A program made the position numbers and the translations under genes. Positions 1-8,434 of a stretch of DNA of 64,000 nucleotides are shown one piece after another (the first letter of the stretch is position 1; each line of letters starts with the position of its first letter). Origin of the DNA: Rhodopirellula halodulae (lineage in GTDB: Bacteria; Planctomycetota; Planctomycetia; Pirellulales; Pirellulaceae); NCBI RefSeq assembly GCF_020966775.1, contig NZ_JAJKFV010000029.1:1233001-1297000 (forward strand). Reading direction: 5' to 3'. The notes below the pieces were generated by a model. That model made no database searches. It was given only the letters and a program-made list of their open reading frames with translations, and was not told the origin of the DNA.

Positions 1-2
1 AA

Positions 3-722
3 GTGGAAGAAGCACCTGCCGAGAATGAGACCGACGATGTTCAACCACCGGCTCGCAAACGACGTTTCTGGCAACGCTCCGCGAAGTCCGCCGAAAAAAC
101 AGAAGCCACGGACGAATCTTCGCAGGAGGTCGATTCGCGAGAAGACCAAGTTGGGGCTGTCGCTGAAGATGGCAACGCAGATCCGGGCGATTCGAAGCCG
201 TCGAAATGGAAGTTCTGGGCTCGTCGGGGTAAATCAATGACGGACTCTTCTGAGAACGAAGCGGAAGAGCAGGTCGAAACAAACGAAGAACTCGCGTCGG
301 CTGATCTTGACGAACCGAAGGCAGAAGCAAAACCAAAACGCCGCTGGTTGCCAACTTGGAAGAAACGCAAGGAGTCGGCTGATGCTAGCGAGTCCGCGTC
401 AGATGATGTGTCAGTCGCCGAGGAGTCCTCTGACAGCGAAGCTGAGGAAACGAAGCCGAAGAAACGACGTTTCGGGCTAAAGTTCCCGTCGCTCCGTCGT
501 CAAGCAAAGTCGGATGACGGCACCGATGATGATGAAGACGAGTCGCAGGCGGAAGCCTCGCATGAACCGCGAAATTCTGATCGCAGTGCGCAGCCCTCGG
601 CCAACGACGATTCCTTTGAGGAAGAGGAATTGAATGAAGACGACATCGATTGGTCCAGCATGAGCAAAGCGGAACGCCGTCGCGTGCGGAAACAGCTCAA
701 GCGAAGTGGCCGCGCCGCCTGA
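3..722 (+). CDS. Charged repeat protein, 5'-truncated by window edge
   Basis: The reading frame is open to the left edge, so the 239 visible residues are probably only the C-terminal part and the GTG at position 3 need not be the start. The protein alternates acidic Ser/Glu/Asp stretches with short basic-aromatic blocks, at about residues 18-26 (RKRRFWQRS), 65-77 (PSKWKFWARRGKS), 110-123 (KPKRRWLPTWKKRK) and 151-170, at a period of 42-47 residues. The C-terminus is again basic. No membrane segment or known domain is visible. It ends about 180 bp upstream of the Mla-type transporter genes on the same strand. I do not recognise the family; binding to an acidic partner or nucleic acid is only a guess. 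Confidence 0.7.
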   Translation: MEEAPAENETDDVQPPARKRRFWQRSAKSAEKTEATDESSQEVDSREDQVGAVAEDGNADPGDSKPSKWKFWARRGKSMTDSSENEAEEQVETNEELASADLDEPKAEAKPKRRWLPTWKKRKESADASESASDDVSVAEESSDSEAEETKPKKRRFGLKFPSLRRQAKSDDGTDDDEDESQAEASHEPRNSDRSAQPSANDDSFEEEELNEDDIDWSSMSKAERRRVRKQLKRSGRAA

Positions 723-900
723 GCGGGACTGGCCGTCGAACTTTCGCTCATCCGCAAAGTTTGACTGATCCCTCCGGTTTGGCTGACCGATAAACAAGAC
801 TGTTCGGGGAACCGGTGCGCCGACATGGCACGTCGCATGACTTCGGTTGGCTTCCCGAGATGTTTTGTTTTGTCCTTGCCCCGAGTTTGAATTCGTCGAG

Positions 901-1791
901 ATGTCGGAGCAGCAGTCCACGACCGAGTCCGTGTTGCGTGTGAGGACGTCCAAGCCGGACGTGCCAATCGACACGCCTATGCGGCGTTGGATTATGCAGT
1001 GGGGAACGGCCGTTGTCGGCGGAGTGACCTCCGTCGGTGATTTGGCGGTGTTCACCTGGCAGATGCTGGTGTGGATGTTCACTCGCATGCCTCGTCGTGA
1101 CACCGTGCTCATTAACTTTTACCAAGTCGGTGTGTTGAGTTTGCCGGTGGTTGCGTTGACCGGATCCTTCATCGGAATGGTGTTGGCCGTGCAGAGCTAC
1201 TACCAATTTCATGCGATTGGTTTGGAAACGCATCTCGGGGTGGTCATCAACACGTCGTTGGTCCGTGAACTCGGACCGGTGCTGGCGGCAACCATGTTGG
1301 CGGGACGAGTCGGCGGAGCGATGGCGGCCGTCTTGGGCACCATGCGCGTCACGGAACAAATCGACGCACTGACCACGATGGGAGCGGACCCGATCCATTA
1401 TTTGGTCGTGCCGCGATTCATGGCGTGTTTGTTCTTGATCCCCGCTTTGACGATCGTGGCGGACTTCATGGGCATCGTCGGCGGCTACTTTTACAGCGTG
1501 ATCATTCTAGGAATCGACCGAGCCGCTTACTTGCACCATTCGCGAGAAGGTGTGGTGGCATTCGATTTGTTCAATGGGATTTTTAAAAGTGTTTTCTTCG
1601 GTGGTGTGATTGCCATCATCAGTTGCTACCGCGGATTCAATTGTCAGCCCGGAGCGGAGGGCGTTGGAAAAGCTGCGACGGAAGCGTTCGTGTATTCGTT
1701 CGTGATGATCCTTGCGATCGACCTGTTCCTGAACATCGTTTTGGACTGGGTGTATTTCAGTTTCTACCCTGAAGGCACGAGTCTGTTTTAG
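901..1791 (+). CDS. MlaE/YrbE-family ABC transporter permease
   Basis: This is the permease of an MCE-type lipid (phospholipid) ABC importer/exporter in the inner membrane. About 40 N-terminal hydrophilic residues precede the MlaE domain. The family core is clear: a segment with SFIGMVLAVQSYYQF, then the conserved ELGPVLAATMLAGRVGG stretch, the loop EQIDALTTMGADP and several hydrophobic helices to the C-terminus. I chose the ATG at 901 (296 residues); the frame is open further upstream to a TTG at 847, but that extra stretch looks non-conserved. The stop overlaps the GTG start of the ATPase gene by one base, so the two are translationally coupled. Confidence 0.9.
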   Translation: MSEQQSTTESVLRVRTSKPDVPIDTPMRRWIMQWGTAVVGGVTSVGDLAVFTWQMLVWMFTRMPRRDTVLINFYQVGVLSLPVVALTGSFIGMVLAVQSYYQFHAIGLETHLGVVINTSLVRELGPVLAATMLAGRVGGAMAAVLGTMRVTEQIDALTTMGADPIHYLVVPRFMACLFLIPALTIVADFMGIVGGYFYSVIILGIDRAAYLHHSREGVVAFDLFNGIFKSVFFGGVIAIISCYRGFNCQPGAEGVGKAATEAFVYSFVMILAIDLFLNIVLDWVYFSFYPEGTSLF

Positions 1792-2753
1792 TGAACGAGT
1801 CACAACAACCAACCGATCCGTTCGAACAGGATTCGTTCGAGCCCGATCGTTTCGAAAGTGATCACCTCGAAGATGATGCCACGCAGTCGGTTTCGTCCGA
1901 GGCTGCATCGCAGGTTGACGAGCATGACGATGCGTCGACCGTCGCGACGGAACAGCAGCCTTTGGTCGAGGTCCGAAACTTAACGGTGTCGTTTGAAGGG
2001 CAGACCATCCTGAAGGACATTGACTGCGAGATTCAACGCGGGCAAACCGTCGCAGTGATCGGCGAGAGCGGTTGCGGCAAGACGGTTTTCATGAAGTCCA
2101 TTGTGGCGCTTGTGCAGCCGACCGTGGGCCGAGTGCTTTTCGACGGTGTGGATCTGGCATCGCTGACTCCGGCCGAGCTGGCCGTGACTCGAAGACGATT
2201 CGGGTTTGTGTTTCAGCATGCGGCTCTCTTTGACAGCATGAACATCTTTGACAACGTCGCGTTTCCCATTCGGCAAAACGAAGAGGACACGGACGAAGAG
2301 GAAGTCAACGACCGAGTGCGACAACACTTGGCCGAAGTCGGTTTGCCTGAAGAAGTGATCTACAAGCGTCCGGCGGAATTATCCGGCGGGATGCAGAAAC
2401 GTGTGGGATTGGCACGAGCATTGGTTTTACGGCCGGAGTTGATCGTTTACGACGAACCAACAACCGGGTTGGATCCCATCATGAGTGATGTGATCAACGA
2501 GTTGATTTTGCACACGCGTCGGCTGTATCCCGTGACCAGCATTGTGGTCACTCACGACATGCATACCGCGCGGAAGGTGGCGGACCGAGTGATGATGTTC
2601 TATCCGCGACGCCGACTGAATTCGGATCAGTCACAAATTCTTTTTGATGCACCTCCGAGCCAACTGGAGCACGCGGAGGATCGACGCGTCCGTCAATTTG
2701 TCCGCGGCGAAGCTGGTGATCGCATTCGCGAAATGAATCAGGGGATGGCTTGA
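1791..2753 (+). CDS. MlaF-like ABC transporter ATP-binding protein
   Basis: Cytoplasmic ATPase that would power the adjacent MlaE-like permease. Walker A is GESGCGKT at residues 91-98, the Q-loop lies in FVFQHAALFDSMN near 139-151, the signature is LSGGMQKR at about 197-204, Walker B is LIVYDEP at about 217-223, and the H-loop is VVTHD. The LFDSM and GGMQKR signatures are those of the MlaF/MCE ATPase subgroup. The first 57 residues are an unusual acidic, Ser-rich extension with repeated FExD units (residues 11-25), absent from typical MlaF proteins of about 270 residues. The start is a GTG sharing one base with the preceding stop. No MlaB or MlaC homologue is encoded nearby. Confidence 0.92.
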   Translation: MNESQQPTDPFEQDSFEPDRFESDHLEDDATQSVSSEAASQVDEHDDASTVATEQQPLVEVRNLTVSFEGQTILKDIDCEIQRGQTVAVIGESGCGKTVFMKSIVALVQPTVGRVLFDGVDLASLTPAELAVTRRRFGFVFQHAALFDSMNIFDNVAFPIRQNEEDTDEEEVNDRVRQHLAEVGLPEEVIYKRPAELSGGMQKRVGLARALVLRPELIVYDEPTTGLDPIMSDVINELILHTRRLYPVTSIVVTHDMHTARKVADRVMMFYPRRRLNSDQSQILFDAPPSQLEHAEDRRVRQFVRGEAGDRIREMNQGMA

Positions 2754-2756
2754 ACC

Positions 2757-4259
2757 ATGGATGACAGCAGACTTCGTTTTGGTGTGGGCGTGTTGGTCAT
2801 TGCGGCCATTGGGATCGCCGTGATTCTGACATTTTTGTTCGGCGCCTTTCCCGCGATTTTGAACAGCGAGTACACGCTACTGGTCTATTTTCAATCGGCG
2901 GACGGGATCAACGTCAACGCACCCGTCTTTCGCGACGGCGTGAAAGTTGGGCGGGTCGATGCAATTCAGCTGAAGGAAGAAGGTGGCGTCATCTTGGCGT
3001 TGTCGATGGACGAGAGCATCAAGATGACCCACGAATACATCCCTCAAATTGGGATCGGTTCATTGATCACCGGAGATTCAAAATTAGAGTTTCGAAAAGC
3101 TGATCAGCGTGAACTGGCAAAGCTGTACGACAACAACAAAGATCTGATTGATCAGCCTTACACCGACGAAGAGTTGTTCCAGCACGGAAAGAAGCTCGAA
3201 GATCCGTTCACGCTGATCTTTGGGATGGAAGATGAATTGGTTTCCACCTTCCAAAGCGTTCGCGGAGCGGGCGATGCCATCCAAGACATCGGCAGCGACA
3301 TCAAGGGCTTGGTCCGAGACGTTCGGGGCGTGATTGGGATTGCCCCGAGCAGCGGCCGTGGAACTCCAAGTGTTCCCATGGGTGGCTTTCCACAATCGAT
3401 GGCACCCGCACCGAAGTGGGCTCGCCCCGTCGCATTTGCTCAGCACGTGTCCTCGCAACATGGCAGCCCCGAAGGTGTGATTCAAACGGTCGCGATGCAG
3501 CAAGCCGTTCCACAACAGGGATTCACACAGCCGCCTGGTTTTACACCTCAACTTGGGACGCCGGTGCCAGGGCAACCTGGCTTCCAAACACCACCCACTA
3601 TCACTCAGTTGGCAGCCGATGCGTCGCAAGCGGTCAAGGAATTTGGTTTCCTGGTGCGTGACGTGCGATCCATCATTGGTGACCCACAGATTCAAAGAAA
3701 CGTTGGCGAGACGGTCGATCGGTTGCCGGGCGTTTTGGATGAGGTGAAAGTCACGTTGGAGGATGCTCGCCAGACGTTTGAGACTTTTCGAGACGTTGGT
3801 GGGCAGTTCGAGCAAGTCGGCGTCGTTGCGGAAGACGCGTTGGCTCAAACCGCAAGCGAACTTCAGTCAACTCTCAAGAGTGTGCGTAGTACGGCCAAGA
3901 GCTTCGAAGGGACCGCACAGAACATCGAGGCGTTCACCGAGCCATTGGGTGAACGGGGAGATGAGTTGATCGAAGCTGTGTTGGTGAGCTTGGCCAATGT
4001 GGACAACGCGTTGATCCAGCTCGACACGTTTGGAAGGACGCTCAACGGCAGCGAGGGAACCGTGCGACGGTTGCTGGAAGACGAAGAGTTGTACTACCAG
4101 GTTCAACGCACGGTTCAAAACATCGAGGCCGCGTCGGCGCGATTGCGACCGATCCTGGACGACGTTCGTGTGTTCTCGGACAAGATTGCTCGGGACCCAC
4201 GTCAGCTCGGCGTTCGCGGTGCGATCACCAGCCGACCCAACGGAATGGGATTCAAGTGA
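2757..4259 (+). CDS. MCE (MlaD-like) domain lipid-transport protein
   Basis: Probable inner-membrane-anchored substrate-binding subunit of the lipid transporter. A single N-terminal membrane helix (about residues 8-30) is followed by one MCE domain (about 36-115), with the typical stretch ADGINVNAPVFRDGVKVGRV. After this comes a Pro/Gln-rich linker (about 215-285) and a long helical, coiled-coil-like region to residue 500, as in MCE proteins that build a bridge or needle across the periplasm. The gene starts 3 bp after the ATPase stop. Its 3' end overlaps the convergent feoB gene by 8 bp. At 500 residues it is far longer than E. coli MlaD (about 183). Confidence 0.9.
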   Translation: MDDSRLRFGVGVLVIAAIGIAVILTFLFGAFPAILNSEYTLLVYFQSADGINVNAPVFRDGVKVGRVDAIQLKEEGGVILALSMDESIKMTHEYIPQIGIGSLITGDSKLEFRKADQRELAKLYDNNKDLIDQPYTDEELFQHGKKLEDPFTLIFGMEDELVSTFQSVRGAGDAIQDIGSDIKGLVRDVRGVIGIAPSSGRGTPSVPMGGFPQSMAPAPKWARPVAFAQHVSSQHGSPEGVIQTVAMQQAVPQQGFTQPPGFTPQLGTPVPGQPGFQTPPTITQLAADASQAVKEFGFLVRDVRSIIGDPQIQRNVGETVDRLPGVLDEVKVTLEDARQTFETFRDVGGQFEQVGVVAEDALAQTASELQSTLKSVRSTAKSFEGTAQNIEAFTEPLGERGDELIEAVLVSLANVDNALIQLDTFGRTLNGSEGTVRRLLEDEELYYQVQRTVQNIEAASARLRPILDDVRVFSDKIARDPRQLGVRGAITSRPNGMGFK

Positions 4260-6267
4260 TCCGCGAAACGGCTTGGTAGGCAATCAACGCGGCGACGTAG
4301 GCGAGCACCGTCATGTAGCCGAACTGGAAAATCGCCCAGCCCCACGATCCGGTTTCTTTCTTGGTCACCGCTTGAGTGGGCAAGCACTGCATCGCCAGAA
4401 CAAAGAACACCAGCAAGCTCACACACGTTGCTGTCGTGAACACCGGGTTGCCGCTGGCGTCCGTGGCCGACAACAAACGATCGTGCAGCGACGATTCGTC
4501 CTCTGGTTCGGGGCCGAGTCCGTACAGAATGCTCAATGTCGAAACAACGACTTCACGAGCCGCGAAGCTGGTCATTACGCCCACGCTGATCTTCCAATCG
4601 AACCCGAGAGGCTCGAAAACGGGCTGGACGAATTTTCCCATTCGTCCGATCACGGCGTACTCTTGTGCCGCCAGCGAACGCCGGTTTTCTAATTCCGCTT
4701 CATCAAGAGTTTCAGCGGACAGGCCAGCGGTTTGGATCTGTTCGGTAAAGGTCTCGTCGGAAAGTTTTGGGTAAGTCGACAAGACCCAAATCACAATGCT
4801 GATCACCAAAATGACCGTGCCAGCGTCTCTCAAAAACATCCAGCCGCGTTCGTAAGCGTGCCGAATCGCATTGCTCAAGGACGGCGTGCGGTAAGGAGGC
4901 AAGTCCAAGATCAATGGGGCCGCTTCACCGGGCAGAATCGATCGTTTCAACATCCAAGCGACGACAAAAGCCGCGAGCATGCCGAGCGCATAGGCGGAAG
5001 CAAACAGCAACGCGGCCAGCCAGGGGCTGGAGGGGAACAGCAATGCCGCGACCATGGTGTAGACCGGCAGACGAGCTGAACAGGTCATCAACGGAATGAC
5101 CATGATTGCCGCCAATCGGTCCCGTCGGTTCGAGATCACTTTGGTCGACATGATCGCGGGGATGGCACAAGCGTGAGCCGCGAGCAAAGGCACGAAAGCC
5201 TGGCCGGGCAATCCCACTCGGCGCATCCATTGGTCAATCACCACCACGGCGCGTGAGAGATAGCCCGAATCTTCCAGGATGGCCAGCATGAAGAACAGAA
5301 TGCAGATTTGTGGCAAGAAGATCACCACGCCGCCAATGCCCGCGAGGATCCCATCCGTGACCAAACTGTTGAAGTCGCCTGCTGGTAACAGCCCGCCAAC
5401 GGTTTCGATCAGCCACCCAAAGCTCGCGTCCAGCCAATCCATGGGATAGGCCGCCAAGTAAAAGACCGACGCAAATGCGGCGATCATGACGGCGGCAAAA
5501 ACGATTGGTCCGAGGAAGCGATGCGTGGTGAGTTTGTCCACGCGGTCGGTCCATTCCTCGGACGCCACAAACCGAGAACCGGTGCTCTCGCTGGCCAAGG
5601 TCGAGGCCCAGCGGTGCCCGTCGGCAAACGGACAGGTTCCACAAGCATCGCAGTCGACGGATCCAGCGGCGGCTTCAGCACCGAGCACCACCAGCTTCCG
5701 AGGTTGCAACAGGTCGCGCAGTTGAGCTTTCAGTTCGGTGACGCCTTCGCCGGTGCGTGCGGACACACCCACCACGGGGCAACCCAATTTGTTTTGCAGC
5801 ACTTCCAAGTCGACCGTCGTGCCGCTTTTGCGCGCCAGTTCCACCATGTTGACCGCGACCAAGGTTGGCCGCCCGCACTGAATGGCTTCGCGAGCAACCG
5901 CCAAGCTTCGTTGGAGATTCGTGGCATCGACCACCACCAACACAGCTTCGGGTGGGGATTCCGATTCGCCGGTGATGAACGATCGTGCGACCTGTTCCTC
6001 AGGCGACGACGCGGTCAGCGAGTACATCCCCGGTAAATCCACCAGGGTACAGGTTTGACCTTCATCCAGATCGGCGGACCCTGTGCGGCGGTCCACCGTC
6101 GTTCCTGCGAAGTTGGATGTCTTTGCGAGAAGGTTGGTCAGGCGATTGAAGAGAGACGTTTTGCCAACGTTTGGGTTGCCAACCATCGCGACGACGCGAG
6201 CTTGGCAGGCGGGAAGGTCTTTGGCGTCGTTTGTTTCGTCAGTATCCGCAGTGGACGAGATGCTCAT
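4252..6267 (-). CDS. feoB: Ferrous iron transport protein B
   Basis: GTP-driven Fe(II) importer of the inner membrane. The N-terminal G domain shows G1 GNPNVGKTS (30-38), G3 DLPGMYS (77-83) and a G4 motif reading NMVE (140-143), where the usual form is NxxD. A cytosolic linker carries a CDACGTC cysteine cluster at about 210-216. The membrane part has Gate-type segments, including LPQICILFFMLAILEDSGYL and MTCSARLPVYTM. It is 671 residues long, shorter than E. coli FeoB (773). The ATG start overlaps the feoA stop by 4 bp, so the genes form one operon, probably controlled by the Fur-like site upstream of feoA. Confidence 0.96.
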   Translation of the reverse strand: MSISSTADTDETNDAKDLPACQARVVAMVGNPNVGKTSLFNRLTNLLAKTSNFAGTTVDRRTGSADLDEGQTCTLVDLPGMYSLTASSPEEQVARSFITGESESPPEAVLVVVDATNLQRSLAVAREAIQCGRPTLVAVNMVELARKSGTTVDLEVLQNKLGCPVVGVSARTGEGVTELKAQLRDLLQPRKLVVLGAEAAAGSVDCDACGTCPFADGHRWASTLASESTGSRFVASEEWTDRVDKLTTHRFLGPIVFAAVMIAAFASVFYLAAYPMDWLDASFGWLIETVGGLLPAGDFNSLVTDGILAGIGGVVIFLPQICILFFMLAILEDSGYLSRAVVVIDQWMRRVGLPGQAFVPLLAAHACAIPAIMSTKVISNRRDRLAAIMVIPLMTCSARLPVYTMVAALLFPSSPWLAALLFASAYALGMLAAFVVAWMLKRSILPGEAAPLILDLPPYRTPSLSNAIRHAYERGWMFLRDAGTVILVISIVIWVLSTYPKLSDETFTEQIQTAGLSAETLDEAELENRRSLAAQEYAVIGRMGKFVQPVFEPLGFDWKISVGVMTSFAAREVVVSTLSILYGLGPEPEDESSLHDRLLSATDASGNPVFTTATCVSLLVFFVLAMQCLPTQAVTKKETGSWGWAIFQFGYMTVLAYVAALIAYQAVSRIT

Positions 6268-6494
6268 CCGTCGGTCGCCCGGACAATGATTTGCTGTGCA
6301 ATCTCACCAGCCACAGCAATTCGACTTCCGGCCGCTTTTAGGATCAACGGATTGCCACGACGCGATAGCTGCACGCATTGCCCTTCGAACAAGCCGAGAG
6401 CTTTCAGTCGTGCAGCGCAGTTCTCCGGCAAATCCAAGCGGATGATTTCCGCACATGCAGATTCACAACGATCCAGAGCGAGTTCGGCTATCAA
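6264..6494 (-). CDS. feoA: FeoA-family iron transport accessory protein
   Basis: Small cytoplasmic SH3-like partner of FeoB. The 76 residues match the FeoA pattern: a LxLPENCAARLKALGL helix, then GQCVQLSRRGNPLIL and a C-terminal AGSRIAVAGEIAQQIIV strand. The frame stays open to 6746, but the upstream part looks non-coding and contains the Fur-like box. I therefore place the start at the TTG at 6494, preceded by an AGGTGA ribosome-binding site at 6499-6504, which gives the usual family length. The stop overlaps feoB's ATG by 4 bp. Confidence 0.85.
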   Translation of the reverse strand: MIAELALDRCESACAEIIRLDLPENCAARLKALGLFEGQCVQLSRRGNPLILKAAGSRIAVAGEIAQQIIVRATDG

Positions 6495-6498
6495 CTTG

Positions 6499-6504
6499 TC
6501 ACCT
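6499..6504 (-). promoter_or_regulatory. Ribosome-binding site deciding the feoA TTG start
   Basis: On the minus strand this reads AGGTGA, four bases before the TTG at 6494. It matches the 3' part of the AGGAGGTGA consensus and supports the short 76-residue FeoA over the long open frame. Confidence 0.5.
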
Positions 6505-6509
6505 GTAGA

Positions 6510-6524
6510 TGAGAACGATTCTCG
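6510..6524 (-). promoter_or_regulatory. Fur-like operator upstream of feoAB
   Basis: The plus strand reads TGAGAACGATTCTCG, a near-perfect 7-1-7 inverted repeat that closely resembles the Fur-box form TGAGAATNATTCTCA. It lies 16-30 bp upstream of the proposed feoA start, where iron-loaded Fur would block transcription of feoAB. The match is seen directly; regulation by Fur is inferred from the motif and the iron-transport genes. Confidence 0.65.
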
Positions 6525-6919
6525 TTTGCGTTTACTGTAGTTTTTCGGTTTCGAGTTGTGTAGTAGGACAACTTGCCAATTTGCAACAATTTGCGGCGTT
6601 AAACGGATCGGTTGCCCACATGCTTGGTCAGCAGACGCATCAGTCCGGTGGCAGTGCGCTAGCGTGTTGAAATCGGACTGGCAGCGTGTTTGGACTTGGT
6701 CGGGCTGGCCCATTTTTGGGGGTAAAACGGGCCCGTTTGAAATCATGAGAACGATCGGTTTGAGCGTTTCGGTGCAATCCGCGAATCCGATAAGCTACCC
6801 ATCGAATTGCGGGGTTCTGCGTTCTCTTTTCTACCATTCGTTATTTAGATCGTTTGTCTTCCTGTCGTGAAGCTTGGCACGCTGAGTGTCGCGAAAGGTT
6901 GGCGATCGGTTGAGGTTCA

Positions 6920-7369
6920 ATGCTCATGTCAAATGCCACGGTTTCGAGCCTGGATGAGGTCCACATCCTGTTGGTGGAGGACAACGAAATCGATGTGATG
7001 GCATTTGAACGCGGATTGAAGAAAAACAGCATCGCCAACCCGATGACCGTGGCGGAAAACGGAATGGAAGCTCTTCAGGTCCTGCGTGGCGAGCATCCCA
7101 CCAAGTCGGTGGGCAGCCATCGAATGGTTTTCTTGGACCTCAACATGCCCATCATGAACGGGGTGGAGTTCCTGGAAGAGGTGCGCCGGGATCCGGAGTT
7201 GAGCTCCACCTTGGTATTCGTGCTCACCACTTCGGACCACGAAATGGATCTCGTCGCGGCGTACAAAAAGAACGTCGCTGGATACATTCTTAAGTCTCGC
7301 GTCGGCGAGGCGTGCAAGAACCTGCACGACCTGATGCGAACTTATTGGCAGATCGTCGTGATTCCGTGA
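6920..7369 (+). CDS. Single-domain response regulator (receiver only)
   Basis: CheY/Rcp1-like cytoplasmic phosphoacceptor with no output domain. Seen are the acidic pair in LLVEDNEIDV, the phosphoacceptor Asp in FLDLNMPIMNG, the conserved Thr in VLTTSD and the Lys in GYILKS. The 149 residues fit Rcp1-type regulators, which are usually paired with phytochrome-like or hybrid histidine kinases; no kinase lies nearby. Two in-frame ATGs exist (6920 and 6926). A GAGGT at 6912-6916 is better spaced for 6926, so the true protein may be two residues shorter. Confidence 0.9.
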   Translation: MLMSNATVSSLDEVHILLVEDNEIDVMAFERGLKKNSIANPMTVAENGMEALQVLRGEHPTKSVGSHRMVFLDLNMPIMNGVEFLEEVRRDPELSSTLVFVLTTSDHEMDLVAAYKKNVAGYILKSRVGEACKNLHDLMRTYWQIVVIP

Positions 7370-7396
7370 GCGACGAATCTACTGCGAAGGCTTGAT

Positions 7397-8434
7397 TCAT
7401 TGCAGCCAATCGAACTTCGCCTCGTCGATGACCAGTGAGTTGGAGACGTTGTTTCCAAAGTCGTCGAAACGATCGAGTTGCCAAACCACTTTTTTGCTGG
7501 CGGGCTCGATCTCAATCAAGATTGGTTGTCCCGGGCCGGCGTGGCAATTTCCAATGACGTAGTTCCCGTTGCTTAGCACTTGTAGTGTGGTCACCCAAGC
7601 AAGCTGGATGCCCGGCAAGTCATGTTGGTGAATTTGCCAAACGATTTGCTTCTCTGGGGTGACTTCCAAAACACTGTGACCGTTGCCCGACGCGATCAGG
7701 GTGTTTCCGTTCTTCAATCGAATGGCTGCGAACAGGCGATTTCCAAAGGCTTCCGGGCCGTGACCACCAGCGGCTTCTTTGCCGAACATCGGTACCGTGT
7801 ACTCCCACACGACTTTTCCCGAGCGATCGTATTCCCTTGCCTTGCCGTCTCTTTCGTGTGCGACCAAGTAGTTGCCAGATTCTAAGCGACGCACCAATCG
7901 AGTGTCCGAGTGCGGATCTGGGTGATCGATCCTGAGTTGGATCTCATGTTGAATGGTTCCTGATCGGTCGACCTCGATGATTCGGCCGGCACCGGATTCC
8001 GCAATCATCACGTTACCGTTGGGCAGCAAATCAAACGCGTGGATCTCAACTCGCTTCCCTGTGTTGCCGCCTTGTTTTGCGCTGTTGTAGCTCCAGACCA
8101 CCTGTTTGGTATCTGGATCGATTTCCACCACCGCGGTTCGTCCTTTCCGCGTGAGAATGTTGCCGTTGGGCAACAGGTGCAGATCATGGATTCCACCCCA
8201 GTCCATTTGCCAACTGATGGAACCGTCCGGCTGGACCACGACCAATCCCGTTTTGCCGTGCAGCAGGACTTTGTGTCCGTCATTCTGGGGTGAAGAAGCC
8301 GGTGGCGCTTGGTCCGCGAAGACAGGTGAACCGCTGATCAGGATGACGGCGGCGAGCCCAGCGACCTTCTTGAAGAACGAGTTCGCGAAGTTCACGCCGG
8401 TGGGGGTGGTTGGGCAGGTGTGTGGCTGTTTCAT
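7397..8434 (-). CDS. Exported beta-propeller-like (PQQ/NHL-type repeat) protein
   Basis: Probably secreted: an N-terminal signal peptide has a hydrophobic stretch KVAGLAAVILISG and a likely cleavage site VFA|DQ around residue 41. The mature part contains repeated short blades with LPNGN-type turns (LLPNGNILT, LLPNGNVMI, LESGNYLV, LKNGNTLI, LSNGNYVI), each followed by a strand with W or V, as in PQQ-like or arylsulfotransferase-like propellers. The ATG at 8434 is chosen over a TTG six bases upstream. No catalytic residues can be assigned and the substrate is unknown. It converges on the response regulator gene with a 27-bp gap. Confidence 0.8.
   Translation of the reverse strand: MKQPHTCPTTPTGVNFANSFFKKVAGLAAVILISGSPVFADQAPPASSPQNDGHKVLLHGKTGLVVVQPDGSISWQMDWGGIHDLHLLPNGNILTRKGRTAVVEIDPDTKQVVWSYNSAKQGGNTGKRVEIHAFDLLPNGNVMIAESGAGRIIEVDRSGTIQHEIQLRIDHPDPHSDTRLVRRLESGNYLVAHERDGKAREYDRSGKVVWEYTVPMFGKEAAGGHGPEAFGNRLFAAIRLKNGNTLIASGNGHSVLEVTPEKQIVWQIHQHDLPGIQLAWVTTLQVLSNGNYVIGNCHAGPGQPILIEIEPASKKVVWQLDRFDDFGNNVSNSLVIDEAKFDWLQ

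Larger units (their letters stand above)
6495..6919. other. Divergent intergenic region feoA / response regulator
   Basis: About 425 bp without a convincing gene. It holds the Fur-like box and the feoA ribosome-binding site at its left end, and a 14-bp palindrome AAACGGGCCCGTTT at 6725-6738 in the middle. An AT-rich stretch near 6820-6860 could carry the promoter of the response regulator gene, but I cannot name clear -35/-10 hexamers. Confidence 0.6.

Noticed and set aside
6873-6895. Possible sigma-54 promoter (TTGGCACG) before the response regulator
   Set aside because: The -24 element fits, but the -12 element reads GTGTC instead of TTGCA, missing the required GC.
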